Positions 1-8,737 are shown, counted from the first letter of the stretch. The stretch is DNA of 49,927 bases from Caulobacter vibrioides (GCA_001449105.1 LNIY01000088.1:1-49927); one strand, 5' to 3'. Made by a program: numbers and translations. Notes: generated by a model not told the origin, from the sequence alone.

Positions 1-101
1 CCCCCTCCGGCCCCCCGGCCCCCCTCCCCCAGAGGGGGAGGATCTTGTTGGCGTTAGATGCTCCCCCTCTGGGGGAGCTGTCGCGGAGCGACTGAGGGGG
101 G
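1..101. repeat. GC-rich intergenic palindromic element, type I (copy A)
   Basis: Two palindromic arms, each built around CCTCCCCC/GGGGGAGG or CTCCCCC/GGGGGAG, separated by a short spacer with GATCTT. The same two arms occur in reverse order at 31279-31384 and 32348-32446, so this copy lies in the opposite orientation. Single arms occur at 7427-7473, 49691-49740 and 49877-49922. It ends directly beside the stop codon of the ribbon-helix-helix gene and could act as its transcription end. Confidence 0.85.
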
Positions 102-105
102 CGGG

Positions 106-315
106 TCAGCCCCCGGCCCGCTGCAGCGCATACACCCGGCACGCCGAGGCCAGCGGGCGTTCGGCCCGGCCGGCGTCGATCCGCTGGATCAGGGCGGCGA
201 TGCTGACGGCGTCCTGCTTGGCGATACGCTCGAGCGCGGCCCAGAACTCGGGCTCGAGGGCCAGCGAGGTGGCGTGGCCCGCCAGGTTCACCGATCGCTT
301 TTTCAAACTGCCCAT
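106..315 (-). CDS. Ribbon-helix-helix domain protein (RHH_4 type)
   Basis: A 69-aa protein. Its N-terminus (LKKRSVNLAGHATSLALEPE) is the typical beta strand and first helix of the ribbon-helix-helix_4 family, followed by FWAALERIA, a second helix with SIAALIQRIDAGR, and the family's ending LASACRVYAL. Such proteins are small dimeric DNA-binding proteins of alphaproteobacteria, with few known targets. It is divergent from coq4, with 91 bases between the starts, so it may regulate itself or coq4; this is inference. The family assignment is from recognised sequence pattern. Confidence 0.88.
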   Translation of the reverse strand: MGSLKKRSVNLAGHATSLALEPEFWAALERIAKQDAVSIAALIQRIDAGRAERPLASACRVYALQRAGG

Positions 316-406
316 CGGCGCAACTCTCCGGCGGAACGTCGGTTCGGCTCTTGATTAAAAATGACGGCGTGTCATCTTTAGTGACGCCACGCCGGGAGCA
401 TGCCTG

Positions 407-1189
407 ATGAGCACAGCCGCGCAAGTCCTTGACGCTACTTCTGCGCGTCCTCCGCTGGGCGCCCGCGATGCGAGCTTCCGCCTGCAGCCTTTGCGGGCGT
501 TTCGCGCCGTCCGTCGGTTGATCGCCGACAAGGAGGACACGGCCCAGGTGTTCGAGGTGATGCGGGCACTGTCCGGCCGCGCCATTCCCAACGGCTATGC
601 CCGGATGCTGAAGACCCCGCAGGGTGGGGCGATCGCCTACCGCCGCGAGGAATTCGCCGACTGGCTGTCGGACGAGGCCTGGCTGGCCCAGTTCCAGCCG
701 GGCACGGTGGGCGCGGCCTATCGCGACTTCATCGCTCCGCGCGGCCTGACCGCCGAGGGCCTGGCCGAGGAGAGCCGCAAGGTCGCCGACGCCGACATGG
801 ACGCCGCCCACCCGCTCTTGTGGTACGCCCGCCGCCTGCGCGACGTGCACGACGTCTGGCACGTGCTGACCGGCTACGGCACGGACGCGCTGGGCGAGGT
901 CTGCGTGGTGGCTTTCTCCTACGCCCAGACCCGCAGCCTGGGCTTCGCCCTGATCGCCTTCGCCGGCGCCCAGGAGTTCCGTCGCCTCAAGGACGGCCAG
1001 CCCTATGGCAAGGCGGTGCGCGAGGCCTGGCGGGCGGGGCGCAAGGCCGCATGGCTGCCCGAGGTCGACTATCCGGCCCTGTTCGCCATGCCGCTGAGCG
1101 AGGCGCGGCGCACGCTCGGCATCGTTCCGCCCGCCACCTACCAGGCCATTCCGCAGGACCTGCGCGAGCACTACCAGCGCGCGGCCTGA
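407..1189 (+). CDS. coq4: Ubiquinone biosynthesis protein Coq4
   Basis: A 260-aa protein of the Coq4 family, which is needed for coenzyme Q synthesis; recent work assigns Coq4 an oxidative decarboxylation of the C1 carbon of the quinone precursor. The family's metal-binding signature HDxxH-x11-E is present as His148-Asp149-Val-Trp-His152 and Glu164. The start has a GGGAG Shine-Dalgarno about nine bases upstream. No transmembrane segment is obvious, as expected for a peripheral membrane protein. It converges with the LysR gene, whose stop codon lies five bases away, so the two transcripts probably collide. Function is inferred from family membership; the motif is seen directly. Confidence 0.92.
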   Translation: MSTAAQVLDATSARPPLGARDASFRLQPLRAFRAVRRLIADKEDTAQVFEVMRALSGRAIPNGYARMLKTPQGGAIAYRREEFADWLSDEAWLAQFQPGTVGAAYRDFIAPRGLTAEGLAEESRKVADADMDAAHPLLWYARRLRDVHDVWHVLTGYGTDALGEVCVVAFSYAQTRSLGFALIAFAGAQEFRRLKDGQPYGKAVREAWRAGRKAAWLPEVDYPALFAMPLSEARRTLGIVPPATYQAIPQDLREHYQRAA

Positions 1190-1193
1190 CGCC

Positions 1194-2120
1194 TCAGGGC
1201 GCCGGTCTCGCCGGATAGCGGGCGATGGCCGGATCGGCGGCCACGGCGTCCAGGATCCAGTCGCGGAAGGCGGCGATCTTGCGCACGCGCCGACGGTCTT
1301 CCGGATAGACCAGCCAATAGCCGCCGCCGTAGTGCGGCGCGATGTCGAACGGCTGCACGAGCCGTCCCGAGGCGATCTCGGCGGCGAAGAAGATCGGCGA
1401 GCCGACGGCCAGGCCCTGGCCGGCCAGCGCCGAGGCCACCTCGATCGACTGGGCGTCGGCCTCCAGGCGCGGGGCCTCGGGGCCCTGCGGCGGCGCGACC
1501 CCGGCGGCGCGAAACCACACTTCCCATTCGCGAGAGGCGCCGATGCGCGGCGCGGCCAGCAGGTCGGCGGGACGCTCGAACGGTCCATGCCGCGCCAGGA
1601 ACTCGGGTGAGCACACGGCGGTCTGGACGAAAGGCATCAGGAAGTGGGCGGCCAGCCCCGGCCACTCGCCATGGCCGGCGCGCAGGCCCAGGTCCGCCTC
1701 GCCGCGACCAAGGTCCCGCAGGACGTGGCTGCCCTCCAGCCGCACGGCGATCATCGGATGGGCCAGCTGGAACGCGCCCAGCCGCGCGGCCAGCCAGTGG
1801 TTGGCCAGGCTCTGCATGGTGGTGATCGCCAGCACGCCCTGGTCGGCCTCGGCCAGGTCGGAGAGGGCCGCGCGCAGCAGGCCCATCGACTCGGTGGCCG
1901 CGCGCGCCAGCCGTTCGCCCGCCGGGGTCAGGTCGACCTCGCGGACCTTGCGCACGAAGAGGGGCTGGCCCAGCCGCTGCTCAAGGGTCTTCACCTGCCA
2001 GCTGACGGCGGCCTGGGTGACGCCCAGCTCGTCGGCGGCGCGCGTGAAGCTCTTCAGCCGGGCGGCGGCCTCGAAGACGCGAATGGCGCCGAGCGAATAT
2101 GAAGCAAGGATGTCAGCCAT
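1194..2120 (-). CDS. LysR-family transcriptional regulator, GcvA-like
   Basis: A 308-aa protein. Residues about 10-68 form the LysR winged helix (LGAIRVFEAAARLKSFTRAA, then ELGVTQAAVSWQVKTLEQRL, then LTPAGERL), followed by a substrate-binding domain to the C-terminus. The style of the HTH (SLGAIRVFEAAARLKSFTRAA) is that of the GcvA/AmpR group. The effector is not predictable. It is divergent from a 54-aa small protein (start 95 bases away), the usual arrangement in which a LysR protein controls its own gene and its divergent neighbour. No other metabolic target sits nearby. Confidence 0.92.
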   Translation of the reverse strand: MADILASYSLGAIRVFEAAARLKSFTRAADELGVTQAAVSWQVKTLEQRLGQPLFVRKVREVDLTPAGERLARAATESMGLLRAALSDLAEADQGVLAITTMQSLANHWLAARLGAFQLAHPMIAVRLEGSHVLRDLGRGEADLGLRAGHGEWPGLAAHFLMPFVQTAVCSPEFLARHGPFERPADLLAAPRIGASREWEVWFRAAGVAPPQGPEAPRLEADAQSIEVASALAGQGLAVGSPIFFAAEIASGRLVQPFDIAPHYGGGYWLVYPEDRRRVRKIAAFRDWILDAVAADPAIARYPARPAP

Positions 2121-2215
2121 AAGTCTGGTTTATCCATAGCTCAACGAACCGCGTTTGTCGCCCGCCGCGATCGGGCCGATCTTCCCTGTGTCGCCGGGGA
2201 ACAGGAGATGCGGCC

Positions 2216-2380
2216 ATGGAAGAGTTCCACAAGACCCATAAGGAAACTAGCTTCGGTTGGGTGTGGGCGATCGAGCGCCTGATCGCCGCTTGGAAGCGGA
2301 TGGCGGAGACGCCGCCGACGGTCGCGCCGGGCTGCTGCGACAGCCTGCCCAAGGGCGCCCGCTATCTCGCTCCGCGCTGA
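2216..2380 (+). CDS. Small hypothetical protein, 54 aa
   Basis: An ATG preceded by AGGAGATG opens a 54-codon frame ending at TGA 2378-2380. The product has a basic, tryptophan-containing helix (WVWAIERLIAAWKRMAE) in the middle and an adjacent cysteine pair (GCCD) near the C-terminus. No family is recognised. It lies divergent to the GcvA-like LysR gene, so LysR control is plausible. The helix could be amphipathic and membrane-associated. Coding status rests on the good ribosome-binding site, high third-position GC and position in an otherwise empty gap. Confidence 0.6.
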   Translation: MEEFHKTHKETSFGWVWAIERLIAAWKRMAETPPTVAPGCCDSLPKGARYLAPR

Positions 2381-2387
2381 GCGCGGT

Positions 2388-2960
2388 TCAGCCCCGCAGG
2401 CGGCGCACGAGGCGTAGGGCGATGAAGCCCGCCAGCAGCGTCAGGATCGCCGATGCGGCGGTGCGCCAGTGAGCCTTCCGGCGCCTGTCTGCATCGGCCA
2501 GCGCCGACAGCCGCGCCTTCTGATCCTCGGGCTTCAGCAGCCAGTCAGGTCCAGCCTTGGCGCCGAGCAGGATCCCGCTCGGCGGCGCGCTGTCCGCTCC
2601 GGCCGGTTCGTAGTAGCGCACGGCCACATAGCGACGGGCGTGGTCGCCGAACCGGCCTCCGCCGGTCAGGCAGGCGTCCCTGGCCGCCTCGGATCTTGCG
2701 GACGAGGGCGAGCAGGCCAGGCGAAGCGCGCGACCGTCGACGGTCTCGAAGGCGTACCCGCCGGGCGCGGGCTTGTCGGTGGGCGTAGAGAACATGCCGA
2801 TGGTCAATACGGTCTGGGCGCGCGGCGGCGGCGACCAGATGGGATCGATCGGAACCATCCAGTTCCAGAACGCATGCCAGCCGACGAAGGCCGCCAGTAT
2901 CGGAGCCGCGCGAACCGCCGCGTCGCGCAGCGGCCAGGGAGAAGCGGCTTGCTCGCCCAA
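2388..2960 (-). CDS. Hypothetical membrane protein with two terminal membrane segments
   Basis: A 190-aa protein beginning with TTG directly after the stop codon of the DUF4169 gene (the sequence reads TGATTG). A hydrophobic segment at about residues 18-38 (APILAAFVGWHAFWNWMV) and another at about 170-186 (TAASAILTLLAGFIALRL) flank a roughly 130-residue polar region, probably periplasmic, with two cysteines that could form a disulfide. It is the last gene of the leftward cluster GST, DUF6807, DUF4169. No family is recognised. The start is uncertain because TTG is rare, but no ATG precedes the first membrane segment and GAGGAC sits a few bases upstream. Confidence 0.75.
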   Translation of the reverse strand: MGEQAASPWPLRDAAVRAAPILAAFVGWHAFWNWMVPIDPIWSPPPRAQTVLTIGMFSTPTDKPAPGGYAFETVDGRALRLACSPSSARSEAARDACLTGGGRFGDHARRYVAVRYYEPAGADSAPPSGILLGAKAGPDWLLKPEDQKARLSALADADRRRKAHWRTAASAILTLLAGFIALRLVRRLRG

Positions 2961-3137
2961 TCAGTCCTCGCGCTTGGCGCCGTCCAGGGTGCGCGACAGC
3001 TTGTCGGCGCGGACGGCGTCGAGGGTCTTTTCGGCCTTGGTGCGGCCGAAGCGGGCGCGGTTCTCGGTGGCGCTCTGCTTGGCGTCGCTTTTGGCCTTGG
3101 CCTTGCGGGCGTGGTTGAGGTTGAGGATCTCGGCCAT
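2961..3137 (-). CDS. DUF4169 family protein
   Basis: A 58-aa, highly charged protein opening MAEILNLNHARKAKAKSDAK with a central ENRARFGRTKAEK and an LDG near the end. This is the pattern of DUF4169, a small protein family common in alphaproteobacteria with no established function. It is predicted to be one long basic helix. It lies between the DUF6807 gene (10 bases upstream) and a membrane protein whose TTG start directly follows its stop codon, so the three are almost certainly co-transcribed. Confidence 0.85.
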   Translation of the reverse strand: MAEILNLNHARKAKAKSDAKQSATENRARFGRTKAEKTLDAVRADKLSRTLDGAKRED

Positions 3138-3146
3138 GGTCGGGTC

Positions 3147-4067
3147 TTAGGTCTTGGGCTTGGCGGCCGGGGCGGGGGTGCGCTTGCTGGCCGGGCGGAT
3201 GATCAGGGTCTCCTGCAGGCGCAGGCTTTCGCCCTTCTTGATCACATAAGGCGCGCGGCCGGGGAAGACGCAGTTCTGCATCGACAGTTCGTTGCGCAGG
3301 ATCCAGCGGGTGACAGGCTTGCCATTGGCCCTGCAGCTAAGCCCCACCGTCCAGGCCGGGAGGCCCGGCGCGCCGGAGGGGGAAGACCAGGCGAAGCCCA
3401 TGGCCTTGCCGGCCTCGACCGGTTCGTTCTGCGGCTTCACCTGCTTGCCGCCCGAGCCGAACACCAGGGCGTCGGGCCGGATCAGGCGGATCGAGAAGCC
3501 GCCGTAGCCCTTGACGTCGTTGCTGCCGCCCAGCGCCAGGCTGTCGGTGCGGGCGGTGATGGTGGTGTCGAACTCGATCCGCCGCGCGCCGCCCTTCAGC
3601 GGGTGGACGATCACCGATGTGGTCTCGGTGGCGGCGTACACCACCTCCGGCCCCGAATTGACCAGCCAGTCGGCCTTGATCGTCACCTTGCCGCGCCCGG
3701 CCGCGTCGCCTTCGAAGCTGCGGTCGTGGATGTTGAAGGTCAGCCCCTGCATGAACCAGCCGTCGCCGATGCTCTTGCCGTCGACCAGCACCTGGTGCCA
3801 GCTCCAGAAGGCCCCGCGCTGGTGCAGGTGGTCGGCGGGGCGGTCCTCGGTCAGCACCGTTCCGTCCGGCGCGTACAGCGGGTGGACGTAGTTGGAGCGG
3901 CCCGGCTCCCTGGCCGGGTCCAGCGGCTTGGTGCGGTAGACCAGCACGGTCTTGCCGTCCTCGGTGATGGTCAGGGCGTCGTCGCTTAGAACGGCGTCGA
4001 TGCGGCCGGCGAGGGCGGGCGTCGCGGCGGCCAGGAAGAGGACGGCGGCGAGGGCGGCTTTTCTCAA
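3147..4067 (-). CDS. Secreted DUF6807 (PmoA-like) family protein
   Basis: A 306-aa protein with a signal peptide (about residues 1-20, cleavage after TPALA). The body contains the histidine-rich signature of the DUF6807/PmoA group: SNYVHPLYAPDG, then DHLHQRGAFWSWHQV, and later the ending KGESLRLQETLIIR. These proteins have a beta-rich galactose-mutarotase-like fold and often occur with sugar-degradation genes; their reaction is unknown. The start is TTG, overlapping the stop codon of the upstream GST gene as TTGA; translational coupling explains the unusual start, and the signal peptide supports it. The C-terminal tail is Pro/Ala/Lys-rich. Confidence 0.85.
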   Translation of the reverse strand: MRKAALAAVLFLAAATPALAGRIDAVLSDDALTITEDGKTVLVYRTKPLDPAREPGRSNYVHPLYAPDGTVLTEDRPADHLHQRGAFWSWHQVLVDGKSIGDGWFMQGLTFNIHDRSFEGDAAGRGKVTIKADWLVNSGPEVVYAATETTSVIVHPLKGGARRIEFDTTITARTDSLALGGSNDVKGYGGFSIRLIRPDALVFGSGGKQVKPQNEPVEAGKAMGFAWSSPSGAPGLPAWTVGLSCRANGKPVTRWILRNELSMQNCVFPGRAPYVIKKGESLRLQETLIIRPASKRTPAPAAKPKT

Positions 4068-4651
4068 GACAGGTCGTCCTTGGCCAGGGCGCGGGCGAGG
4101 GCGGGGCGGGCGTTGGCGCGGGCCAGCCAGTCGTCATAGACGGGGTGGGCCGGCAACATCTGGCGGGCGAACTGCAGCAGGCTGACGAACAGGATGTCGG
4201 CGGCCGAGAAATGCTCGCCCAGCAGCCAGGGCTGCTTTTCCAGCGTGGTGCGCAGGCGCTCGTCCAGGGCAGCGTACTGGGCCTTGTCCTGGTCGTCCTG
4301 GCGCTGTTTCCACAGGTTGGTCACCGCCGGCTCCAGCACACCGGCATAGTAGGCGAGCCACGACAGGTAGGGCCCGCGATGCGGGTCGCTGATCATCGGC
4401 CCCAGGCCCGCGGTCGGAAACTTGTCGGTCAGGTAGAGGGCGATGGCCGCGCTTTCGGTAATCAGCACGCCCTCGTCGATCAGCGCCGGCACCTGGCCGT
4501 GCGGGTGGGGGTTGCGCGGGTCGCGCGCGCCCGTGCCGGTCCTGGTGCGGAAGATGTCGACCTTCTCGATGCGATAGGGCGCGCCCAGCTCCTCGAGCAG
4601 CCAGAGGAAGCGCGTCGAGCGCGATCGCGGGGCATGGAAGAGGGTGAGCAT
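4064..4651 (-). CDS. Glutathione S-transferase family protein
   Basis: A 195-aa protein. The N-terminal thioredoxin-like domain (about 1-80) opens MLTLFHAPRSRSTRFLWLLE, has the cis-proline context GQVPALIDEG and the glutathione-binding ITESAAIALYL. The helical C-terminal domain shows the usual FSAADILF. The catalytic residue is likely the serine of the APRSRS loop. A longer open frame runs upstream, but this ATG opens the conserved domain, so it was chosen. The stop codon overlaps the TTG of the DUF6807 gene. Substrate unknown; general detoxification or thiol chemistry. Confidence 0.9.
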   Translation of the reverse strand: MLTLFHAPRSRSTRFLWLLEELGAPYRIEKVDIFRTRTGTGARDPRNPHPHGQVPALIDEGVLITESAAIALYLTDKFPTAGLGPMISDPHRGPYLSWLAYYAGVLEPAVTNLWKQRQDDQDKAQYAALDERLRTTLEKQPWLLGEHFSAADILFVSLLQFARQMLPAHPVYDDWLARANARPALARALAKDDLS

Positions 4652-4801
4652 GGCGCGTCTCCGGGAGGGGACCGTTCGACTTGCGATCCTGCCGGCGAAC
4701 GTAAGGCGAACGGAACGGCGCGGCAATCGGGAAACCAACGGTCGCCCACGGCCGTTTCCTGCTTCAGGGCGGCGCCGCCAGGACGCCGCCGATGGGAGGA
4801 C

Positions 4802-5044
4802 ATGTCCATGATGGATGCATCTCAGATCCGCGAACATCTCGAAGTGGTCGGCTCCGACGGCAAGCACGTCGGCCGCGTCGACCACGTGGTCGGCACGGAG
4901 ATCGAACTGGCCAAGTTCGATCTCGGCGGCGGCCTCAAGCACCACCTGATCCCGCTGTCGTGGGTGGAGTATGTCGACGAGGAGGTGGTCCACCTCAGCC
5001 TGACCCAGGAAGACGCCAAGGCCCGCTGGCGCGAGAAGCACTAA
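4802..5044 (+). CDS. DUF2171 (PRC-barrel-like) protein
   Basis: An 80-aa protein with GGGAGGA seven bases before the ATG. The sequence IREHLEVVGSDGKHVGRVD followed by KHHLIPLSWVEYVDEEVVHL is the DUF2171/PRC-barrel pattern: a small beta-barrel found in stress-associated soluble proteins. Its start is 150 bases from the divergent GST start. Function unknown. A short hairpin (5087-5106, TTCCCCGC/GCGGGGAA) downstream may end the transcript. Confidence 0.85.
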   Translation: MSMMDASQIREHLEVVGSDGKHVGRVDHVVGTEIELAKFDLGGGLKHHLIPLSWVEYVDEEVVHLSLTQEDAKARWREKH

Positions 5045-5086
5045 GTTTGGATCGATATTCCGTAATCTGGTCGCTTCTCACCGAGT

Positions 5087-5106
5087 TTCCCCGCGAGGGC
5101 GGGGAA
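5087..5106 (+). terminator. Hairpin downstream of the DUF2171 gene
   Basis: A perfect 8-bp stem TTCCCCGC/GCGGGGAA with a GAGG loop lies 43 bases after the stop codon. There is no T-run, so it is either a weak terminator or a half-copy of the CCCCGCGA/CGGGG palindromes seen at 7318, 23482 and 49759. Confidence 0.4.
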
Positions 5107-5132
5107 GATCGGCGTGGGTTGCAGCGCCAATG

Positions 5133-5161
5133 AAAAAGGGGACCGGCGAGCCGGTCCCCTT
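5133..5161 (-). terminator. Rho-independent terminator of the aspartate aminotransferase gene
   Basis: Read leftward, a 9-bp GC-rich stem GGGGACCGG/CCGGTCCCC with a four-base loop is followed by TTTTT. It lies about 45 bases beyond the stop codon of the aminotransferase gene, as expected for an intrinsic terminator. Confidence 0.85.
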
Positions 5162-5204
5162 CGTTCAAACCGCTAGATCCACAATCTAGCGCTCCAACCG
5201 ACGC

Positions 5205-6437
<1,233 letters not shown>

Positions 6438-6528
6438 TCAGGATTGCGGCGGTCTTTACGCCCGCCCCCCTCGCGGCGCAACGCGAGACCGGCCGCCAAG
6501 CAGCGCTTCTTGCCAGGTTGTGGCGGTC

Positions 6529-6544
6529 TTGCTACCGCTAACAT
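6529..6544 (+). promoter_or_regulatory. Possible xyl-box-like operator
   Basis: TGCTACCGCTAACA (6530-6543) matches 12 of 14 positions of the Xanthomonas xyl-box TGGTAGCGCTAACA as I recall it, a LacI-type site upstream of xylan and xylose genes; Caulobacter XylR sites are similar. It lies about 150 bases before a secreted carbohydrate-binding-like protein. Assignment is inference from one site. Confidence 0.35.
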
Positions 6545-6696
6545 CGAAAAACAAGGTTCCGTGGCGCGCACGACGGAGCCCCGCGTCGGGGGACGTGGTC
6601 GGAGCATTTTCGACAATTCCCCAGGGAAGGAGACGGCCGTTCGTCCGCATCCGGCGGGCGATTGGAAAATCATGCCTTTCGGAAGGGGGAAGCATC

Positions 6697-7281
6697 ATGA
6701 GCAAGACGATTCTCGGGGCCGCCGTCGCGGCGCTCGCCCTGTCGCTGTCCGCGCCGGTCGCCACGGCGGCCGACGAGGGAATCATGAAGTACGCGATCAA
6801 CAAGCCGTCGACGGCCTGGAACGTCTACGGCCCGGGCCAGACCAACGCCTACGTCAAGGACAAGGCCGTGGTCGGCGGCGGCGGGGTGCGGGTCGCGGTC
6901 GCCACGCCCGATCCGGCGGCGGCCTGGCGGGTGTCGGGCAGCCAGGCGGTGAACGGCAAGATCGCCAAGGGCGACGTCATAACCGTGGCCTTCTGGGCCA
7001 AGGCCGAGGCGGTGGAAGGCGGCGCGCCGGCCGCCACCGTCACCAACGTCCGCGTCCAGCAGTCGGCCGAGCCGTGGGGCGGCATCGTCGAGGGCGGGGC
7101 GATCAGGGTCGATAGCGCCGAGTGGAAGATCTACACCGTCAGCGGCCGCGCCACGATGGACGCCGACAAGGGCGGGGCGGCGGTGTCGCTGCACCTGGGC
7201 TCGGCCAGGCAGACCGTGGTGCTGGGCCCGCTGTTCGTGCTGGACTTCGGGGCCAACTACGATCCGTCGCAGGTGAAGTAG
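6697..7281 (+). CDS. Secreted carbohydrate-binding-like (CBM22-like) protein
   Basis: A 194-aa protein with a clear signal peptide (residues 1-24, cleavage after VATAA) and a GGAAGGGGG Shine-Dalgarno. The rest is one beta-rich domain. The segments KGDVITVAFWAKAEA, VRVQQSAEPW, WKIYTVSGRA, VSLHLGSARQTVVLGPLFVLD resemble the accessory carbohydrate-binding domain found in front of bacterial family 10 xylanases and sugar esterases, but here the domain stands alone with no catalytic part. A possible xyl-box lies upstream. Role in polysaccharide binding is inference; export is directly supported by the signal peptide. Confidence 0.7.
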   Translation: MSKTILGAAVAALALSLSAPVATAADEGIMKYAINKPSTAWNVYGPGQTNAYVKDKAVVGGGGVRVAVATPDPAAAWRVSGSQAVNGKIAKGDVITVAFWAKAEAVEGGAPAATVTNVRVQQSAEPWGGIVEGGAIRVDSAEWKIYTVSGRATMDADKGGAAVSLHLGSARQTVVLGPLFVLDFGANYDPSQVK

Positions 7282-7317
7282 GGGGGAGCTCGGCCCGGAT
7301 CAAACCCGACCGACATC

Positions 7318-7417
7318 CCGTAAAACCCCCGCGAAAGCGGGGGCCTGGGCTTTTTCTGAAACGCGCTGCGCTCGACGATAAAACGCCTGGGTCCCCGCTT
7401 CCGCGGGGATTTTACGG
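7318..7417. repeat. 100-bp palindromic element, type II (copy 1)
   Basis: Outer ends CCGTAAAA and TTTTACGG, then CCCCCGCGAAAGCGGGGG and GTCCCCGCTTCCGCGGGGA arms, with a central loop carrying CTTTTTCTG and CTCGACGATAAAACG. The copy at 49759-49857 carries the same asymmetric loop in reverse complement, so both descend from one element and are inserted in opposite orientations. Confidence 0.85.
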
Positions 7418-7426
7418 AGAAGAAGG

Positions 7427-7473
7427 ACCCCTCCGGCCCTCCGGGCTGCCTCCCCCTTCAGGGGGAGGATATT
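7427..7473. repeat. Type I palindromic element, single arm (copy B)
   Basis: One arm of the type I element (CCCTCCGGCCCTCCGGG followed by CCTCCCCCTTCAGGGGGAGG and ATATT). It ends next to the stop codon of the FMN reductase gene and could fold into the end of that transcript. Confidence 0.75.
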
Positions 7474-7476
7474 GGT

Positions 7477-8010
7477 TCAACCCCGCACCAGCTCCGCGAA
7501 CTCGGCCAAATGCCGGCGAAGGGCCTCTATCGTGCGCTCGTCGGTCAGCACTCCGTCCTCGATCTTGGTGTGGGCCTGGCCGACCAGCACGTCGCCCTGC
7601 GGCTCGGTGCGGGCGCCGGCGCGGCGCAGCGAAAGGCGCAGGGCGTCCTGGGCCCGGACCGTGCCGGTCATGCCCGGCGAGGCGCCGACCAGGCAGCACA
7701 GCTTGCCGGCCAGGGGCGCGGGCTTGCCGCGCGAGGCCCAGTCGACGGCGTTCTTCAGCACGCCGGTGATGCCGCCGTTGTATTCGGGGCAGGCGATCAG
7801 CAGGCCGTCGGCGGCGCGCACGGCTTCCTTCCAGGCGAGCACCGCGGCCGGATCGCCTTCGGCTTCGACGTCCTGGTCGAAGAACGGCAGGTCGCGCAGC
7901 GAGAACAGGGTGATCGACACGCCCTCGGGCGCCAGGCCCTGGGCGGCGCGGAGGAGGGCGGTGTTGAACGAGCCGGCCCGCAGGCTGCCCGAGATGGCGA
8001 GGATGTTCAT
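7477..8010 (-). CDS. NADPH-dependent FMN reductase
   Basis: A 177-aa flavodoxin-like protein of the NADPH_dep_FMN_red (ChrR/SsuE-like) family. Seen: ILAISGSLRAGSFNTALLRA with the FMN-phosphate loop GSLRxxSxN at residues 8-15, the signature CPEYNGGITGVLKNAVDWAS that binds the flavin ring, and a third loop GASPGMTGTVRAQ. It reduces FMN or quinones with NAD(P)H in the cytoplasm. The open frame extends 27 codons upstream, but the conserved domain begins at this ATG, which has GGAG about nine bases before it. It follows the ParA gene on the same strand, with a GC hairpin (8044-8061) between them. Confidence 0.9.
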   Translation of the reverse strand: MNILAISGSLRAGSFNTALLRAAQGLAPEGVSITLFSLRDLPFFDQDVEAEGDPAAVLAWKEAVRAADGLLIACPEYNGGITGVLKNAVDWASRGKPAPLAGKLCCLVGASPGMTGTVRAQDALRLSLRRAGARTEPQGDVLVGQAHTKIEDGVLTDERTIEALRRHLAEFAELVRG

Positions 8011-8043
8011 GCGCGACTCCGATACTCCAGGAGACGCGACCAT

Positions 8044-8061
8044 GCCCGCCGCCGGGCGGGC
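8044..8061 (-). terminator. GC hairpin between the ParA and FMN reductase genes
   Basis: A 7-bp stem GCCCGCC/GGCGGGC with a four-base loop lies just after the ParA stop codon in the leftward direction. No T-run is present, so termination is uncertain; it may only separate or stabilise the messages. Confidence 0.35.
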
Positions 8062-8071
8062 CGGGCAAGGT

Positions 8072-8737
8072 TCAGCTGGCGCGGGCGGCATGGGCGGCGA
8101 CCGGCAGGGCCAGCTGGCCGGCGACCTGGCCCCACAGGCGGGCGATCTCCTGGGCGGCGGCGCCGGCGGGCTCCCACTCCAGCACCGAGCGGCCGTGGGC
8201 TATCGACTGCTGGAAGGCCGCGCGCGAGCGCAGGCCGACGACCGCCAGCGGCAGGCCGCAGAACCGCAGGGCCTCGGCGGCCTTGATCACGCTGGCCGGC
8301 TCCTGGCCGCCGCGCTTGGCCGGCGCCTGGTTGATGACGATCAGGCCGTTCTTGCCCAGGCGCCGCACGGCCTCGGCCGAGCGGGCGACGGCGGCGATGT
8401 CGAGGAAGGTGGGGCGGCAGACCAGCAGGCACAGGTCGGCGGTGTTGATGGCGGTGACCACGTCGGCCTCGGGCGAGGCGGGGGTGTCGATGACCATCAG
8501 GTCCACCCGCTCGTGCTCGGCGTGGAAGCGGGCCTGGAACAGCTTGCCGGCGCTGCTTTCCAGCAGGGCGGGGCCGTCGGCCTCGCGGCCGCGCAGCACG
8601 TCCGACGCCGAGCGCTGCGGATCGATGTCGGCCAGGATCGTGCGGCAGCCGGCCAGATGGGCGGCGATCGACAGGTTGACCGAAAGAGTCGTTTTGCCCG
8701 CGCCTCCCTTGCGCGAGATGACGGCCAAGGTCTTCAC
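8072..8737 (-). CDS. ParA-family ATPase, orphan
   Basis: A 221-aa P-loop ATPase with the deviant Walker A KGGAGKTT (Lys10 to Thr17), Walker A' DIDPQRSA near 40 and Walker B LMVIDTPAS near 85. There is no ParB-like partner beside it, so this is an orphan ParA, distinct in sequence from Caulobacter MipZ and chromosomal ParA as I recall them. Such proteins position chemoreceptor clusters, carboxysomes, flagella or plasmids; no cargo is evident here. The start is GTG with GAGGAAA seven bases upstream. It is divergent from a VTT membrane protein, and two overlapping palindromes (8791-8817) lie between them. Confidence 0.88.
   Translation of the reverse strand: MKTLAVISRKGGAGKTTLSVNLSIAAHLAGCRTILADIDPQRSASDVLRGREADGPALLESSAGKLFQARFHAEHERVDLMVIDTPASPEADVVTAINTADLCLLVCRPTFLDIAAVARSAEAVRRLGKNGLIVINQAPAKRGGQEPASVIKAAEALRFCGLPLAVVGLRSRAAFQQSIAHGRSVLEWEPAGAAAQEIARLWGQVAGQLALPVAAHAARAS

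Noticed and set aside
2469..3989. A 506-codon rightward open frame
   Set aside because: Antisense to the membrane protein, DUF4169 and DUF6807 genes, which have family matches and tight spacing.
7477..8091. Longer N-terminus of the FMN reductase
   Set aside because: The extra 27 codons are Pro/Ala/Arg-rich and contain the intergenic hairpin; the flavodoxin fold begins at MNILAISGSL.
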